64,000 nucleotides of DNA from Tricholoma matsutake (taxonomy: Eukaryota > Basidiomycota > Agaricomycetes > Agaricales > Tricholomataceae), in NCBI GenBank assembly GCA_026075535.2, contig AP026538.1, positions 19,185,006-19,249,005 of the forward strand. Reading direction: 5' to 3'. Every line of letters starts with the position of its first letter. The first letter of the stretch is position 1. Below the pieces are notes generated by a model. The model was not told the DNA's origin, made no database searches, and saw only the letters and a program-made list of their open reading frames with translations. Both the position numbers and the translations under genes were made by a program. This document shows positions 10,049 through 20,344 of the stretch, piece after piece.

Positions 10049-11329
10049 GACCTTGCAGTGTGGATGGGTTAGTTGGCCTGCTCGCCAACTTTCCTGTTCA
10101 TGGGAATTCTGTTGTGGCTGCACCTTCACATACCGGAACTCTTGGACAACCATATACCATTCCCTTTCCTTGTCTTCATCAATACTTTGCATTACTGATC
10201 TCTTTTGCCTTACCTGTAGTTTGTTATTCAAATCCTCTCGACACACCAACAACATCTCTTCACATGATGTGTCAATCACATATCCCATCACGTCTCTGAG
10301 CTTCCTCAGCTTTCATGCTGACAGTTCTGCTTTCCACGAGATGGAATGGTTTTGGGTTTTCATTAATATATTTTTAGCTTTTACTTGACAGGGAATCAAT
10401 CCGTTCTTGTGATGATCTGGCTTTTGGACCTTTCTTGTACACTATGGCTAGCCATCGTCCAGATCAAAGGGTCAATCCACTGGATGGTAGGGTTGAGAGG
10501 TTGTATTTGAGTGCTCTCTGCACTTGCTGGGGGCACAGGTCGTGTTCCACAAATAGAGAGCCTTGAAAACAAACCTTTCCCTGAGTCATTCCCAGCCCGA
10601 GAAACCCTGAGATGAGGACTTGACAATGCCATATCGTGTACAAACACCACCCTTATCTCAAAGAACATCAGTACTCCCCAAAACCGATGATCTCACTTCT
10701 TAATTAGTTCATCATTCTTGTTGTTTGGTCCTGTCAGTGCAAGAGAATGTGCGCGATCAGATTTTTCATTATTGCTAGTACAGATTTGTATATAGGTGTC
10801 CTCCCACCTTTCAAATGGAGTACCTTACTTTGACTCTCATTTTATGTCCCCCTTAAGTTTACCCCTCAAGTTTATGAAGGTTTCCCAAGTTTTCTACACA
10901 CCAAGGTCTAGAAATCAAGCTAAGTGTTCAAGTTACAAGTCTTTTAGTCAAGTTTCTTCAGTTCCCTTGAATTCCCATTACCACAAGTTATATTACCAGT
11001 AGATTAGTATACTTTGTCACTCTTTCAAAAGACCATCGAGCCATTTTCACTTTGATGCGTCGATTCTTTGTTTTCGACAATATAGGCATGTGATCTTGTT
11101 GATTGCGTTTTCAATTGATGTTGATCACTTTTCGATCAATGCATCTTGCACTGCCCACTTCCCTGAGTGTGGTTGCACACCCATTTCCTCTCGACAAGCT
11201 CCCAGCTTGTCCACTCCATCTTCACCTCACTTTCCTCCTTTCCTGCTTACCTCACCTCTCGCACAGTGACCACCAGGACATCAGACTACCAGCAGACCAA
11301 TTCCCCTGCCACAGTGGGAATCATAGATC
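10049..11329. other. Unassigned stretch between LINE parts
   Basis: I recognise no gene. At 10730-11050 the sequence has a TATA-like TGTATATAGG (10788) followed by pyrimidine-rich sequence, which could be part of a solo LTR, but no pair and no target duplication were found. A minus-strand frame at 10396-10668 (90 codons) resembles nothing I know. From about 11250 the minus strand approaches LINE sequence. Confidence 0.3.
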
Positions 11330-12189
11330 CATCCATGGCCCAAGTGGAATTGTCATGAGGACAAGAGGATGGTGTGAATTTGCACATTTGAGCTAGAGTG
11401 ATGATATATCTTTCTGCATTGTCATGACACTGTGATCGAGGAATTAGTAAGTCAAGACTGCCATGGAAGAACCAGTTGATATTAGATTGGCTTAGTGCAT
11501 TAGTAATTTTGCCCCAGTTTGTTCTTGCAGTGGTTGTTGGTTTTTTGGAGGGCAGTAATTGATTGTCTATCTTGTATGGGTAGAATTTGACGGTTTGATT
11601 GACAGAAGTCCATTCACCGAGTTGCTTGACTAGTCTGAACCCAGTGGCTCACAACGAATGGGTGGCGGATCCGTCTGGGCATGTATTATCATGTGTTTTT
11701 ATGAGTTTGAGGCAGTGAGAAATTGACACATCACCATTGAGTATATAACTCTGATCCGTTGCATATAGATGTAATGGGGGTTTCATGGCTCCCATTTCTT
11801 TCTGAGCAATTATCCAGGCGGCTGGGATCGTGTGATATTGTAGGCAGCGAGTGAAATCTTGTTGAATCCTGTTTCCTTCGAGGGGGTTAACACAATGATT
11901 GATGCTACAAGTCCAATCAGTGAGCATTATTCAGGCCATATTTCAATATGCAGGTATATGGTGGTTTAGGTCACAGGCTAATCCATCAACAGCAATGGAG
12001 GTGTTGATATGGCAGACAGAAGGGAAGTGGAAGCCATGTAGTGAAACAGGCAGTGTGGCTATCTTGGTGTTGAAAATCCATGGAAAACCAGATATTGGAT
12101 GCACTTTTGCAGCAATGACTCTGTTGAGTTTAAGTGCATCAGTATCAGTAATTGGTTGAAGAGTAAGAAGGGTGTGCGCTCGTGAATCT
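11330..12189 (-). pseudogene. LINE ORF2, post-RT connector region
   Basis: From 12189 downward the minus strand reads HTLLTLQPITDTDALKLN, then GFPWIFNTKIATLPVSLHG, SIAVDGLACDLNHHIPAY, one stop, then MLTDWTCSINHCVNPLEGN and IPAAWIIAQKEMGAMKPPLH (11927-11649), and after another stop KITNALSQSNINWFFHGSLD, ending with STWAMDGSMIPTVAG at about 11320. The last block is where the RNase H domain of these LINEs starts (first catalytic Asp in MDGS). The sequence is collinear with the RT core to the right, apart from the MITE. Confidence 0.75.
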
Positions 12190-12507
12190 TAGGGATCTGC
12201 ATGGGTTTTGTGTACCAATATGGGTTATGGGTATGGGTACATGTGGGTATGGGTACGGGTCGCAATAGTGCTACCCGTGAGCTACAAACACACCAAAAAT
12301 CAAGCAAAACGGTCAAGAATTGAGTGAGTTGTGATAAAAACAATCTAGACAGGATTGTTTTTATCACAACTCACTCAATTCTTGACCGTTTGCTTGATTT
12401 TTGGTGCATTTTGTAGCTCAGACCTGTGGGTTTACAGGTAAAACCTGTCACGGGTACGGGTATGGGTACAGCGCAAAATACCCAGGGGTTACCCATGCAG
12501 ATCCCTA
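12190..12507. mobile_element. Hairpin MITE with TA target duplication, inside LINE
   Basis: The ends are perfect 17-bp inverted repeats, TAGGGATCTGCATGGGT and its complement, including the flanking TA on each side. Between about 12282 and 12415 lies a long near-perfect palindrome (arms containing CTCACTCAATTCTTGACCG), with a GGGTAC/GGGTATG-rich part on each side. TA duplication fits Tc1/mariner-type mobilisation. Removing it brings the two LINE halves together (VMQSIAS on one side, HTLLTLQPI on the other). Confidence 0.85.
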
Positions 12508-13453
12508 CTCATGATGCAATGGATTGCATCACAATTTTCCTAATGAGTGTGATGGGGGTTGGTCTGATGAATTTGGGAAAAGTGAAGGCTTCAACAAAGT
12601 CGTGCAGCTCACGAAGACGATGTGATGGGTTATTTATCTTGATGCAAAGGAATTCTAATTCATTCGGGATCAGTGGGACGTCATGATTAGTTATGCTCAA
12701 AGGTGATACTCCAGGTTCAACCATGATTGATGGCATCGAGATTGTGTTGGGTTGATTCCCTACTGGGGAAAGGATGTATGCAGTAGTTTTCAGCCAGTTA
12801 GTGAACCATCCATAGGCAAATTGAAACCACTCTTCTACTAGACAGAATGTTTGAAGAGCTGGTATAGAACTGGCAAAGATGATTGAATCGTCAGTTGCTT
12901 CTGTCATTTGGATAGGTAGAGAGGTGCTGTCATCAGGTAAATGGGGGTCAAGATGGTCATGGGTTGAAGTAGTGATCATGAGAGCACCGGGTGTATTGTT
13001 TGCAATATCGTCAAGGTAGCGATGTCCCATACTGGTGGTTAGCATTGATTTTAATGGAGAGATGGGGCCTCCCTGTTTCACTATGCCACTGACGATGATT
13101 GGTTCAGTAAGTCCGTGTGCTGTTCATATGAATACTTTTGTGTTTGTCTGGGCAGCCTTGTCTATATCTATGATAGTATCAGGTAAACCATACATGGAGA
13201 TTGCATCATAGAAGCCTTCAGGTGCCAGGTAGTCAAATCCCTTCATTTGATCTCGCTTGAGTGCATAGACAGTGGTCTTGTGACAGTTGGCCCATGTGAG
13301 CATACCAGCAAGAAAACTAGTGAGGTCACGCATCTGGACACCTTGTTGTGTTGCGACCTGTGTGTCCGGGAGAATGTGATTAGCAGCAATGTACAGAGTT
13401 AGTAAGTGATTTAGCCATTTCATGGGTGAGTTAGCAAGGAAATTTGAGATCAT
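12508..13453 (-). pseudogene. LINE reverse transcriptase core
   Basis: Two minus-strand frames. The first (13453-13124) reads MISNFLANSPMKWLNH, then TQVATQQGVQMRDLTSFL and YALKRDQMKGFDYLAPEGFYDA, which are the RT blocks around the first catalytic Asp (KGFD). The second (13081-12509) has KQGGPISPLKSML and then MTEATDDSIIFASS, where ATDD is the palm motif equivalent to YxDD. It closes with NELEFLCIKINNPSHRLREL and ITLIRKIVMQSIAS just at the MITE. One frame break at about 13100 separates them. Confidence 0.85.
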
Positions 13454-13683
13454 AAGACCCTGCCAATTATTGAGGTCGGTCCTTAGTCCTCATTTATGGA
13501 ACATGGTGAGATACATATTTTTTATATTCCCTGGAAAGCATGAGTTTGTTGTCATGTAGTAGTGAAGTTCTAGAACAGGAGTTAGTGAATAATCAGATAG
13601 AGATTTGATGCACAACTTTTCCATGCCATCAGGACCAGGAGAAGGTCTCGTGTTTCCTTTTCTTATAAGTGCACAATAGTCTG

Positions 13684-14481
13684 TCAGGCTCGCTTCTCAG
13701 GCCATTGAAATGCATTAGCCATGACATGATCGTGTGTCTCATTAACAGATTTTGTCAGGAGCCATGGTTTATCCATATCTGGAACTGGTTGGCATCTGTA
13801 CAGTTTTTCCCAGTATTGGTGAGTTTCTTCCTTAACTTGATTGGGGCTAGTTAGTAATTTGCCAGTTCCATCAATAGTATTGATAGACATCGGTAAGGGA
13901 ACAAACTCAGCAGCTTGCACTAATCATTTGGTTGATCCTCCAGCAAGTGCATGGGATATACAGTAGGCATCAAGTATTTTGGCTCATGTGTATACCTCAG
14001 TGGATCGTTCCTTATAAAGATCCTTGTTGATGGCTTTGTGTTTGGCAATCAGGAAGGAGGGTAAGGTGGTGTGGGTGGTTGTGTTCAAGGAATGTTCAGT
14101 GGATAGGAGGGAGTGAGTTTGTCTGGCAGCATAAGAACCAGAATGAGTAGGGTTGTTATTAAGCCTCAGGGCTCCACCTATGGCATGGGAGCTGGCTTGT
14201 AACTGTTGGATTTGGGGGTTTGTCACGATCTTGTGGACATCACATTGTTTCCTTTCAATTCTGCCAAAAACTTCCACCGCTGTATCATTAATTATTTTGT
14301 AAGTTCATCATAAAGAAGATTAAAGGATGCATGATCAGCAACAAGCCAATCATGTGGACCAGCAAGCTTGATTTTTGTATCCATCTCCTCACAATACACT
14401 TGAAAGAGATATTTGTCCTTGGTGTTAGGGAATTTGATGCAAGGATTGTTGAGAATGGGAGTGGGTATGTCATGTAAGCAT
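13684..14481 (-). pseudogene. LINE region between endonuclease and RT
   Basis: Minus-strand frames carry IPTPILNNPCIKFPNTKDK (from 14466), then VFGRIERKQCDVHKIVTN and ALRLNNNPTHSGSYAARQT (14277-13984), and QAAEFVPLPMSINTIDGTGK with TSPNQVKEETHQYWEKLY (13920-13684). They are collinear with the RT core and come after the endonuclease end at 17504-17608 once the LTR element is removed. The QYWEKLY block is a typical pre-RT motif in LINEs. Stops at about 14287 and 13921 break the frame. Confidence 0.7.
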
Positions 14482-14617
14482 TGGAGATGCCAGATGTGTC
14501 TCCTATAGCAATGCAGTGGATGCGATAGCAATAGCCTGAGCCTGTATGTACATGTGACTGTCTACTGATGACATGGTCACATGACCTGGAGTAGGTGTGC
14601 CCACACACACTACTCCA
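14482..14617 (-). repeat. 3' LTR of the 3.0-kb LTR element
   Basis: 136 bp, TGGAG...CTCCA. It contains CATGTGAC and GTCACATGACC-type palindromic pieces. About 95% identical by eye to the copy at 17368-17503. Confidence 0.85.
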
Positions 14618-14630
14618 TTTTCCCACCTCC
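14618..14630 (-). other. Polypurine tract of LTR element
   Basis: On the minus strand GGAGGTGGGAAAA directly precedes the 3' LTR, where a retrotransposon's plus-strand primer is expected. Confidence 0.7.
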
Positions 14631-14738
14631 AAAAAAGGTGACGTCCTCATCGCCACAGAAAAAAAGCAAAACAATAAGTAGGAATAATATAGACAAAAGA
14701 ATTCTATGGTTGATATCAAAAATAAAGTAAAGAAAAAC

Positions 14739-17108
14739 TCAACAGGGAGGTGCCCATCCCAAAGCTTGAAGTGCAAGACTTAAGTTGACAAGATGGGGGT
14801 CTAGATTCCAGTCAAGCTGGAGGGCAGGGGGTGCAGAAACAGGTACTTCTCCCAGAGGGATTGTGACAATGGGTTTGGCTGGTCCAATACCAGAGGGATG
14901 TTGTCGAGTGATGAAGGATTGAGAATACAATGGGCAGACATAAGATGATGGATCCAGATGAAAGAATTGTTGCAAGGGTGAAAAGAGTCGAGGTGGGGCT
15001 CACCGTCACCTTGTCCATCATTGTAGGGTCTCAAATGGCTGTGTACAGCCTGTCTTCAAAGCTGAGAGATCCTGTAGATACATGCTGGGCATGGTTGCAA
15101 TAGATGTGGCATCTTCAGCCCAGTCAAAATGGGTGGGTACAGGTGTCGAACATGGTGGTGCAGGGCTCAGAAGGGGTGGGACAGGAGATGGGGGCCATGA
15201 AATGGTGGCAGTGGGGGGTTCAGATGCACCCATGGCTGTGGAAAGCATGGGAGGTGGTGAAACAGCTTGTTTAGGGTCGAGCAGGGTTGAGCAGGGGTGT
15301 ACAGGTGGCAACAGGGGTGTAGACAGTGAACAGGGGCTGTCAGCAGTTGTCGACAGCATCATTAATGATGTGGCAGGGGTAGAGGATGCAGGCAGCAGCA
15401 AAATGGTTTGCTGGGGGTTCTGGAGCAAGCTGGGTCTTTGGGATGCATTTCGGGTGTTTTCCTGGGTCTGGCCATGTACGTCATCATTCTGGAGCTGCCA
15501 CTAGTGATCCTGAGTCAGGCAGAGCAGGGGGTTGGGCCATCGTCAACAAACACATCGATGGTGACGTGGCAGTCGTGCTGCATGTTTTGGGGTGTTCAAC
15601 AAGGGTCAAGGGGGCGAGATGGGGCAACAGGGGGGATATGGGAGGTGTTCTGGGCTTTCGTTTGGAGTCCTGGGGTGAGCAGGGTCGTTCTGTTGAGTAA
15701 ACAACATGTTTTGATGAGCACATTTGCTCATCCTCGCGTAATGTCATTTGTTGGGCTATAGACCATTTATGTACATCATTTGGGGCCTGGCACTTAGTAT
15801 ATGAGGTGGTAGTGGTCGTCTGGCAGCTAGTCATTGCCCTAGTAGTCATTCCACAGGTGGTTGCAATGGTTTTTGTTGCCATTGTAGGTTGTGACATGGT
15901 GGCGGAACAGTGGGGCTCTGGGCTCGAGAGGACGGGCTGGGGAGTTATCAGGGGTGCTGTAGGTTGAGCCAGCAGTGAGTGCTGTCATTTGGGAGCTGTT
16001 GGGGGCAGGTTTGAAGCAGTGGATGAGGTTGTGGTGGTGGTTGTCAACAACATTGTTGTTGTTGATGGGGGCTGCACATGCGCTGTCAAGGGTGATGTAG
16101 CAGCGTTGAGGGGAGTGCTGGGGTGTTCGACAATGGTTTGCATGGCTTTTTCTGTGGCACTGGGAGTGGTTTGGGTGCTGAAGTTGACATGGGGTGCTGT
16201 ATCCATGTTTTCCGCTGAGGTGAGGCCCTCGTTGTCAGGCAGCTCTGTTTGCAGGGCAGCACATCGATGTTCGGGGGCAGTGTTGGTCTGTGCAGCCATT
16301 TCATTGGTCCTGGGGGTGATCTGGGTGGTGGTGTTGCTCCAGGTGGTCATTTCGGGGCCAGTTTGGGTTTCAGCCTCTTCCAGTAAAACAGCTCCATGGA
16401 ATAGTGCATGCACATGGGGTGCCATAGAGAGGCAGAGCCCATGCCATACCCTTCCATGAGCCACTTTCATTGTTCCTTGTCCTTCCCATTCTGCATCCAG
16501 AGCTCATGGCCTTCCAGTAGTCCCTTCTTGTGTGCTTGTTCTGCCTTCTCTTGGTCTACTTTCCCCTTTGCATTGTACCCTTCCCTGTAGCCTTCCATCC
16601 ACTTCCTACTTCCTTCCTCATATCCCTCCTCATAACCATCCACTTTTCCTTCTTCCTTTCCTGTTTTCCTACCAGTTTTGTGTCCTTCTTTGAACCCTTC
16701 CTGGTATCCCTTGAGTTTCGCATTGTCAAGTAGTTGCTGTACTTCGTTGTGGCTCTAGGTAGACGGTTCATTTGTTGGTGATGCAGCTGTGGCTGTGTCA
16801 ACACACATCACATTGTTCACATCATTTAGGTCATTTGGGGCCACATCCGCTGTGGTAGTTGTAGTGGTTGTTGTATCAGCTTGTATAGCTGTGTATGAAG
16901 AGGTTTTGGCTGTCGTTTCACTTGCAAGTGATGTTGCAATGATCTCGTCATTAGGTGATGATGATTTTGACGTGGTGGTTCTCGCCTTCAGAGTGTCTGT
17001 GCTTGATGCCATCAGTACGGTGTTTACAGCAGCAATATTTGCATTTAGGCTCATGTTTTCATGCCATTTCTTCTTCTGAGCTCGTTTGCCTTGCCCTGGA
17101 CCAGGCAT
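14739..17108 (-). pseudogene. Gene of unknown function carried by LTR element
   Basis: The minus strand starts MPGPGQGKRAQKKKW (17108), a basic N-terminus followed by a Thr/Ser/Ala-rich part with TTTTTTTADV. After a stop at about 16755 the strand reads a repeat region of GYxEGxxxG units (KLKGYQEGFKEGHKTG, GYEEGYEEG, GYREGY; about 16715-16490), then a long Pro/Thr/Ser-rich part (16470-15018) and a short C-terminal domain ending LDWNLDPHLVNLSLALQALGW (about 14815-14745). I recall a family of Agaricomycete hypothetical proteins with the same three parts: basic start, EGY-repeat helix, and W-DPRL-LSxALxxLGW end. No retroviral domain is seen. Four or more frame breaks make it a pseudogene here. 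Function unknown. Confidence 0.6.
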
Positions 17109-17342
17109 GCTGAGTGTAATGTAATAACTGAAAAAGAAACTGATAGGCTGGTTCTGGTTCTGGTTCTGGTTCCGTGACTGGTTCTGTGGTTCTGTGGACT
17201 AGGTTCTGGGTGCTGGGACAAGAGACTCGAGACAATAAACTGAAAAGCAAAGCTAAATGCAGAGATGTCCAGTGTTGCGATGTGGCAGGTGAGAATCTAA
17301 GCCAAACGGTAACAAAAATAAGGCAAAGCGATAGCGAGTGCA

Positions 17343-17364
17343 TCGAATCACGTTCTCATCACCA
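17343..17364 (-). other. tRNA primer-binding site of LTR element
   Basis: On the minus strand the sequence 3 nt after the 5' LTR begins TGGTGATGAGAACGTGATTC. Its plus-strand complement reads as a tRNA 3' end: TCGAATC of the T arm, then an acceptor strand TCTCATC, one discriminator base and CCA. I cannot say which tRNA has the acceptor GATGAGA in this species. Confidence 0.75.
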
Positions 17365-17367
17365 AGA

Positions 17368-17503
17368 TGGAGACACCAGATGTGTCTCCTATAGCAATGC
17401 AGTGGATGTGATAGCGATAGCCTGAGCCTGTATGTACATGTGACTGTCTACTGACTACATGGTCACATGACCTGGAGCAGGTGTGCCCACACACACTACT
17501 CCA
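17368..17503 (-). repeat. 5' LTR of the 3.0-kb LTR element
   Basis: 136 bp, same ends and length as the copy at 14482-14617. On its right the sequence continues as LINE endonuclease. Confidence 0.85.
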
Positions 17504-17608
17504 GCATTGAGCCAAGTTGCTGTTGGGAGGTTTGAGGATGAGGCATCCGATAACAGCTCTATGATCGGTCATAGGCACATAGTCATGATGCCCATCTGTG
17601 ACTTCCAA
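17504..17608 (-). pseudogene. C-terminal end of LINE endonuclease
   Basis: The minus strand reads MTDHRAVIGCLILKPPNSN, where DHRAV is the terminal motif of the exonuclease-endonuclease-phosphatase fold (catalytic Asp-His). Only the last 30 codons remain; upstream the sequence changes to Helitron helicase on the other strand at about 17605. It joins the LINE part at 14481 across the LTR element. Confidence 0.75.
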
Positions 17609-18108
17609 CAGAGTATCTAAACTCTCTCAAAGCAAGTGGCCTTCCACTTTCCAGGCTTGCACTCAAGGTTGGCTGTCCTATTATGCTCTTACACAATCTG
17701 GATGTCTCAATGGGTCTTTGCAATGGAACTCGGCTAATCTTGCTTGAAGCCAGAGCAAGGGTGTTGAGGTGCAGGATTATTAGTGGTGATACCAAGTTTG
17801 CAGGAAATGTTGTATTGATTCCTCACATCACATTGGAGCCTTCAGCACAGAACTTGCCAGTGCCCCTCTGTCGACATCAGTTGCCAGTTCATTTGGCATT
17901 TTCTATGACTATCAACAAATCACAAGTCCAATCTGTATCACATGTTGGACTTGATTTGTGGACACCAGTATTTGCACATGGGCAGCTCTATGTTGCACTC
18001 TCAAGGTGTACCTCTGGATCAAGAATAAAGGTGGTATTGAATGAAAACAAAGTTGATAGCAAAACAGCCAACATTGTTTACAAAGAAGTGTTGAATAGAG
18101 TTGTTTAG
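17605..18108 (+). pseudogene. Helitron helicase (Pif1-like) C-terminal fragment
   Basis: From about 17610 the plus strand reads PTEYLNSLKASGLPLSRLAL, then GCPIMLLHNLDVSMGLCNGTRL, and ends with LAFSMTINKSQVQSV and HGQLYVALSRCTSGSRIKV. These are the last helicase motifs of Helitron Rep/Hel proteins: LRNLD..GLCNGTR, MTINKSQGQS (here the G is V) and YVALSR. The frame is open to a natural-looking stop at 18108. The Rep nuclease and first helicase motifs are absent, cut off at the junction with LINE sequence, so this is a 5'-truncated Helitron. Confidence 0.85.
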
Positions 18109-18298
18109 TAAAGGTGAGTAACTGAAAATATTTGGAAGAAGTGGAAACTAAGATAGATATTAACATAGATTTGCATTTAGAATTAGACTTGATTAGAAAT
18201 AGATTTTGAAATGTACTTGGATTGAATAAAGGGATTGAAAATTTTAATTTGAGAAGACTTGAGGGCAGGTTTTCAAAATAGAATGTCAATGAAGGCAG
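18109..18298. other. AT-rich 3' region after Helitron helicase
   Basis: No gene. AT-rich with many (A)TTTGAA-like pieces; probably the 3' non-coding part of the Helitron. No CTRR end with a hairpin was found with confidence. Confidence 0.3.
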
Positions 18299-18795
18299 TA
18301 ACAAGTCAATAACAAGTCAATACAAGTTTATAATGAAACAGTAACAAGTCAATAAATATTTGTAACAAGTCAATAACAAGTCAATACAAGTTTGTAATGA
18401 AGTCAGTAACAGGTCAATAAATATCTGTAATCAAGTTAGTAACAAGTTAGTAACAAGTCAATAACAAGTCAATACAAGTTTATAATGAATCAGTAATAAG
18501 TCAATAAATATTTGTAATCAAGTCTGTAACAAGTCAATAACAAGTCAATACAAATTTGTAATGAAGTCTGTAATAACAAGTCAATACAAGTCAATATCAA
18601 TACAAGTTTGTAATGAAGTCAGCAACAAGTCAATAACAAGTCAATACAACTTTGTAATGAGGTCACAAGTCAATAAATATTTGTAATCAAGTCTCTGATC
18701 ACTCAGTAACAATTTGTAATCAACATAACAGGTCAATAAATATTTGTAATGAACTCAGTAATAAGTCAATAACAAGTCAATAACAATCTCTAATC
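18299..18795 (+). repeat. Minisatellite of AACAAGTCAATA units
   Basis: A degenerate tandem array built from AACAAGTCAATA (12 bp) and a longer period of about 35-60 bp including CAAGTTTGTAATGAAGTCAG and AATAAATATTTGTAAT. More than 20 AGTCAAT or AGTCAGT cores are present. It lies between the Helitron fragment and the foldback element. Confidence 0.85.
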
Positions 18796-18817
18796 ACACA
18801 TTTTTAACACTTCCCAT

Positions 18818-19479
18818 CACTACTGGGGCTGACCTGTGTTTCCCACAGAAACACAGCCTTAGAAACTTGTTTTAAGACTTCTGATGTGTATATCCAAAGG
18901 ATATTCTTAATATGTATGTAAAAGAAATGTCAGGGAAATATTTTACATGTATCCAAGCTGTATCTGCAAGGAACATAAAAGGTGTATTCTACAATGTTTC
19001 TTTCAGATCCCTTCTGGAAACATTTTTCATGTTCCCTTTGTGTAAGTTAAGGAAACAGTTTGTATGTAATTATGGCTGTATCTGCAGAAAACACTTGACA
19101 TATATTTTATTATGTGTTTTCTATGGATACATGCAAAGAACAAAGGGGTTACCATGGTTACACATGTATCCCTTGGAAACACATAATAAAATTACATGTT
19201 AAATGTTTTCTGCAGATACAGGCATAATTACATTAAAAGTGTTTCTTTAACTTACACAAAGGGAACATGTAAAATGTTTCCAGAAGGGATCTGAAAGAAA
19301 CATTGTAGAATACACCTTTTATGTTCCTTGCAGATACAGCTTGGATACATGTAAGATATTTCCCTGACATTTCTTTTACATACATATCAAGAATATCCAA
19401 AGGATATACACATCAGAAGTCTTAAAACAAGTTTCTAAGGCTGTGTTGCTGTGGGAAACACAGGTCAGCCCCAGTAGTG
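18818..19479. mobile_element. 662-bp foldback element with CACTA-type ends
   Basis: Nearly the whole element is an inverted repeat, about 300 bp per arm. It starts CACTACTGGGGCTGACC and ends with the complement GGTCAGCCCCAGTAGTG; the centre is near 19150. The flanks are CAT on both sides (18815-18817 and 19480-19482), a 3-bp target duplication, as made by CACTA (EnSpm) transposases. The open frame at 18912-19202 is a by-product of the palindrome. No transposase inside, so it is non-autonomous. Confidence 0.85.
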
Positions 19480-19482
19480 CAT

Positions 19483-19870
19483 ACTATTCAAGACACAACA
19501 CAAGCAACACAAGTGTTGAGTCTTTAGTTAAACAGTTAATTATTTTTATTGACACTCTGGCATACTATTCAACACACCACACAAGCAACACAAGTGTGGT
19601 GTCTTTACTTAACAGTTTAATTCAACTAAACAGTTATATTGCCTGCAGTACAAGTCTGCAATAAAGTCTCTAAGCATTCAATACCAATTTCTAACAGTAG
19701 GTTTTAGGACATGCCCCAGACTACTCAAGACACAACACGAGCAACATGAGTGTTGTGTCTTTACTTAAACCACTAATTAATTAGGTGGGTGAGGGCAAGT
19801 TATTGAGACTTGCTGCATACTACTCTAACACACTACACAAGCAACGCGAGTGTGGTGTCTTTAGTCATCA
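19483..19870 (+). repeat. Four degenerate copies of a palindromic ACACAACAC unit
   Basis: Units start at about 19483, 19560, 19720 and 19808. Each has ACTA(C/T)TC, then ACACA(A/C)(C/A)AC, then GCAAC(A/G)(C/T)(A/G)AGTGT and GTGTCTTTA, so each can fold as a hairpin. Spacing is 75-160 bp. These may belong to the Helitron 3' region interrupted by the foldback element. Confidence 0.6.
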
Positions 19871-20344
19871 ATTTAATTCAACTAAACAGTTGTATGGCTG
19901 CAGTCGGATGAAACATTGTGTAATGTACACGCGAGCTGGCCCATGCTGGAGTCAGGCTGAGCGAGCGAAGCGAGTGAATGCCATGACAACGGCATGGGTG
20001 ATAAGCTCGTTGAATGAAATGGTACAGTAATCTCAGGCAGAGCCGGGCATCCGGCCCGGGTGGCAAAGAAGTACAACACACGCAAACATGTGCTAACGAG
20101 GCTTGTTTCTTACTTGTTACTTGCTTGATATCCGCCTATGCTAACTAGAGCTAAGGACATGCCTCGACGGACCAATATTATGGACACCTCTTCAGATGGC
20201 AAACATATAAGTAGAAATAAAGGTAGGTAGTATGAAGTAAGGCAGATATGAAATGCTCAGTCGCGGGTGCATCAAAAACCCAATGGGAAAAGCTACCGGC
20301 TGGCAACAACCACATAAGAAATGAAAAATAAAGGTTAACTCTAC
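19871..20344. other. Spacer and putative promoter of HNH gene
   Basis: No gene. It contains a GC-rich palindrome (CCGGGCATCCGGCCCGGG, about 20042) and GCGAGCGAAGCGAGTG near 19960. The last 100 bases before the HNH gene start are A-rich (AAATGAAAAATAAAGG). Confidence 0.4.

Larger units (their letters stand above)
14482..17503 (-). mobile_element. Non-autonomous LTR retrotransposon with a non-retroviral gene
   Basis: Two 136-bp direct repeats (14482-14617 and 17368-17503) differ at about 7 positions by my count. Each starts TGGAG and ends CTCCA. Flanking sequence shares AGCATTG, so a target duplication of 5-7 bp is present although its exact border is ambiguous. On the minus strand a primer-binding site follows the 5' LTR by 3 nt and a purine tract precedes the 3' LTR. 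The 2.75-kb interior holds no protease, RT or integrase, only one degraded gene (14739-17108). It interrupts the LINE between the endonuclease and the RT. Confidence 0.85.
6851..17608 (-). mobile_element. LINE (non-LTR retrotransposon), split by three insertions
   Basis: Reading on the minus strand from 17608 down, the parts appear in LINE order: end of an endonuclease domain (17504-17608), linker and RT N-terminus (14481-13684), RT core (13453-12508), thumb and connector (12189-11330), then RNase H (7976-7748) and a CCHC-containing C-terminus (7666-6851). The gaps are filled by an LTR element (14482-17503), a hairpin MITE (12190-12507) and a 3.3-kb interval whose left part is a TIR element (7977-10048). 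RNase H plus a C-terminal CCHC knuckle fits the Tad1/I-like LINEs of fungi. The piece left of 7977 and the piece right of 11330 overlap by a few codons, so they may come from two copies. Confidence 0.8.

Noticed and set aside
10700..11050. Another solo LTR
   Set aside because: TATA-like motif and composition fit, but no TG...CA borders with a target duplication could be placed.
18299..18795. CRISPR-like array
   Set aside because: Units are 12-60 bp, degenerate, with no unique spacers; this is a minisatellite in a eukaryotic genome.
18912..19202. 96-codon frame at the foldback element
   Set aside because: Entirely inside one palindrome; no family resemblance and no start context.
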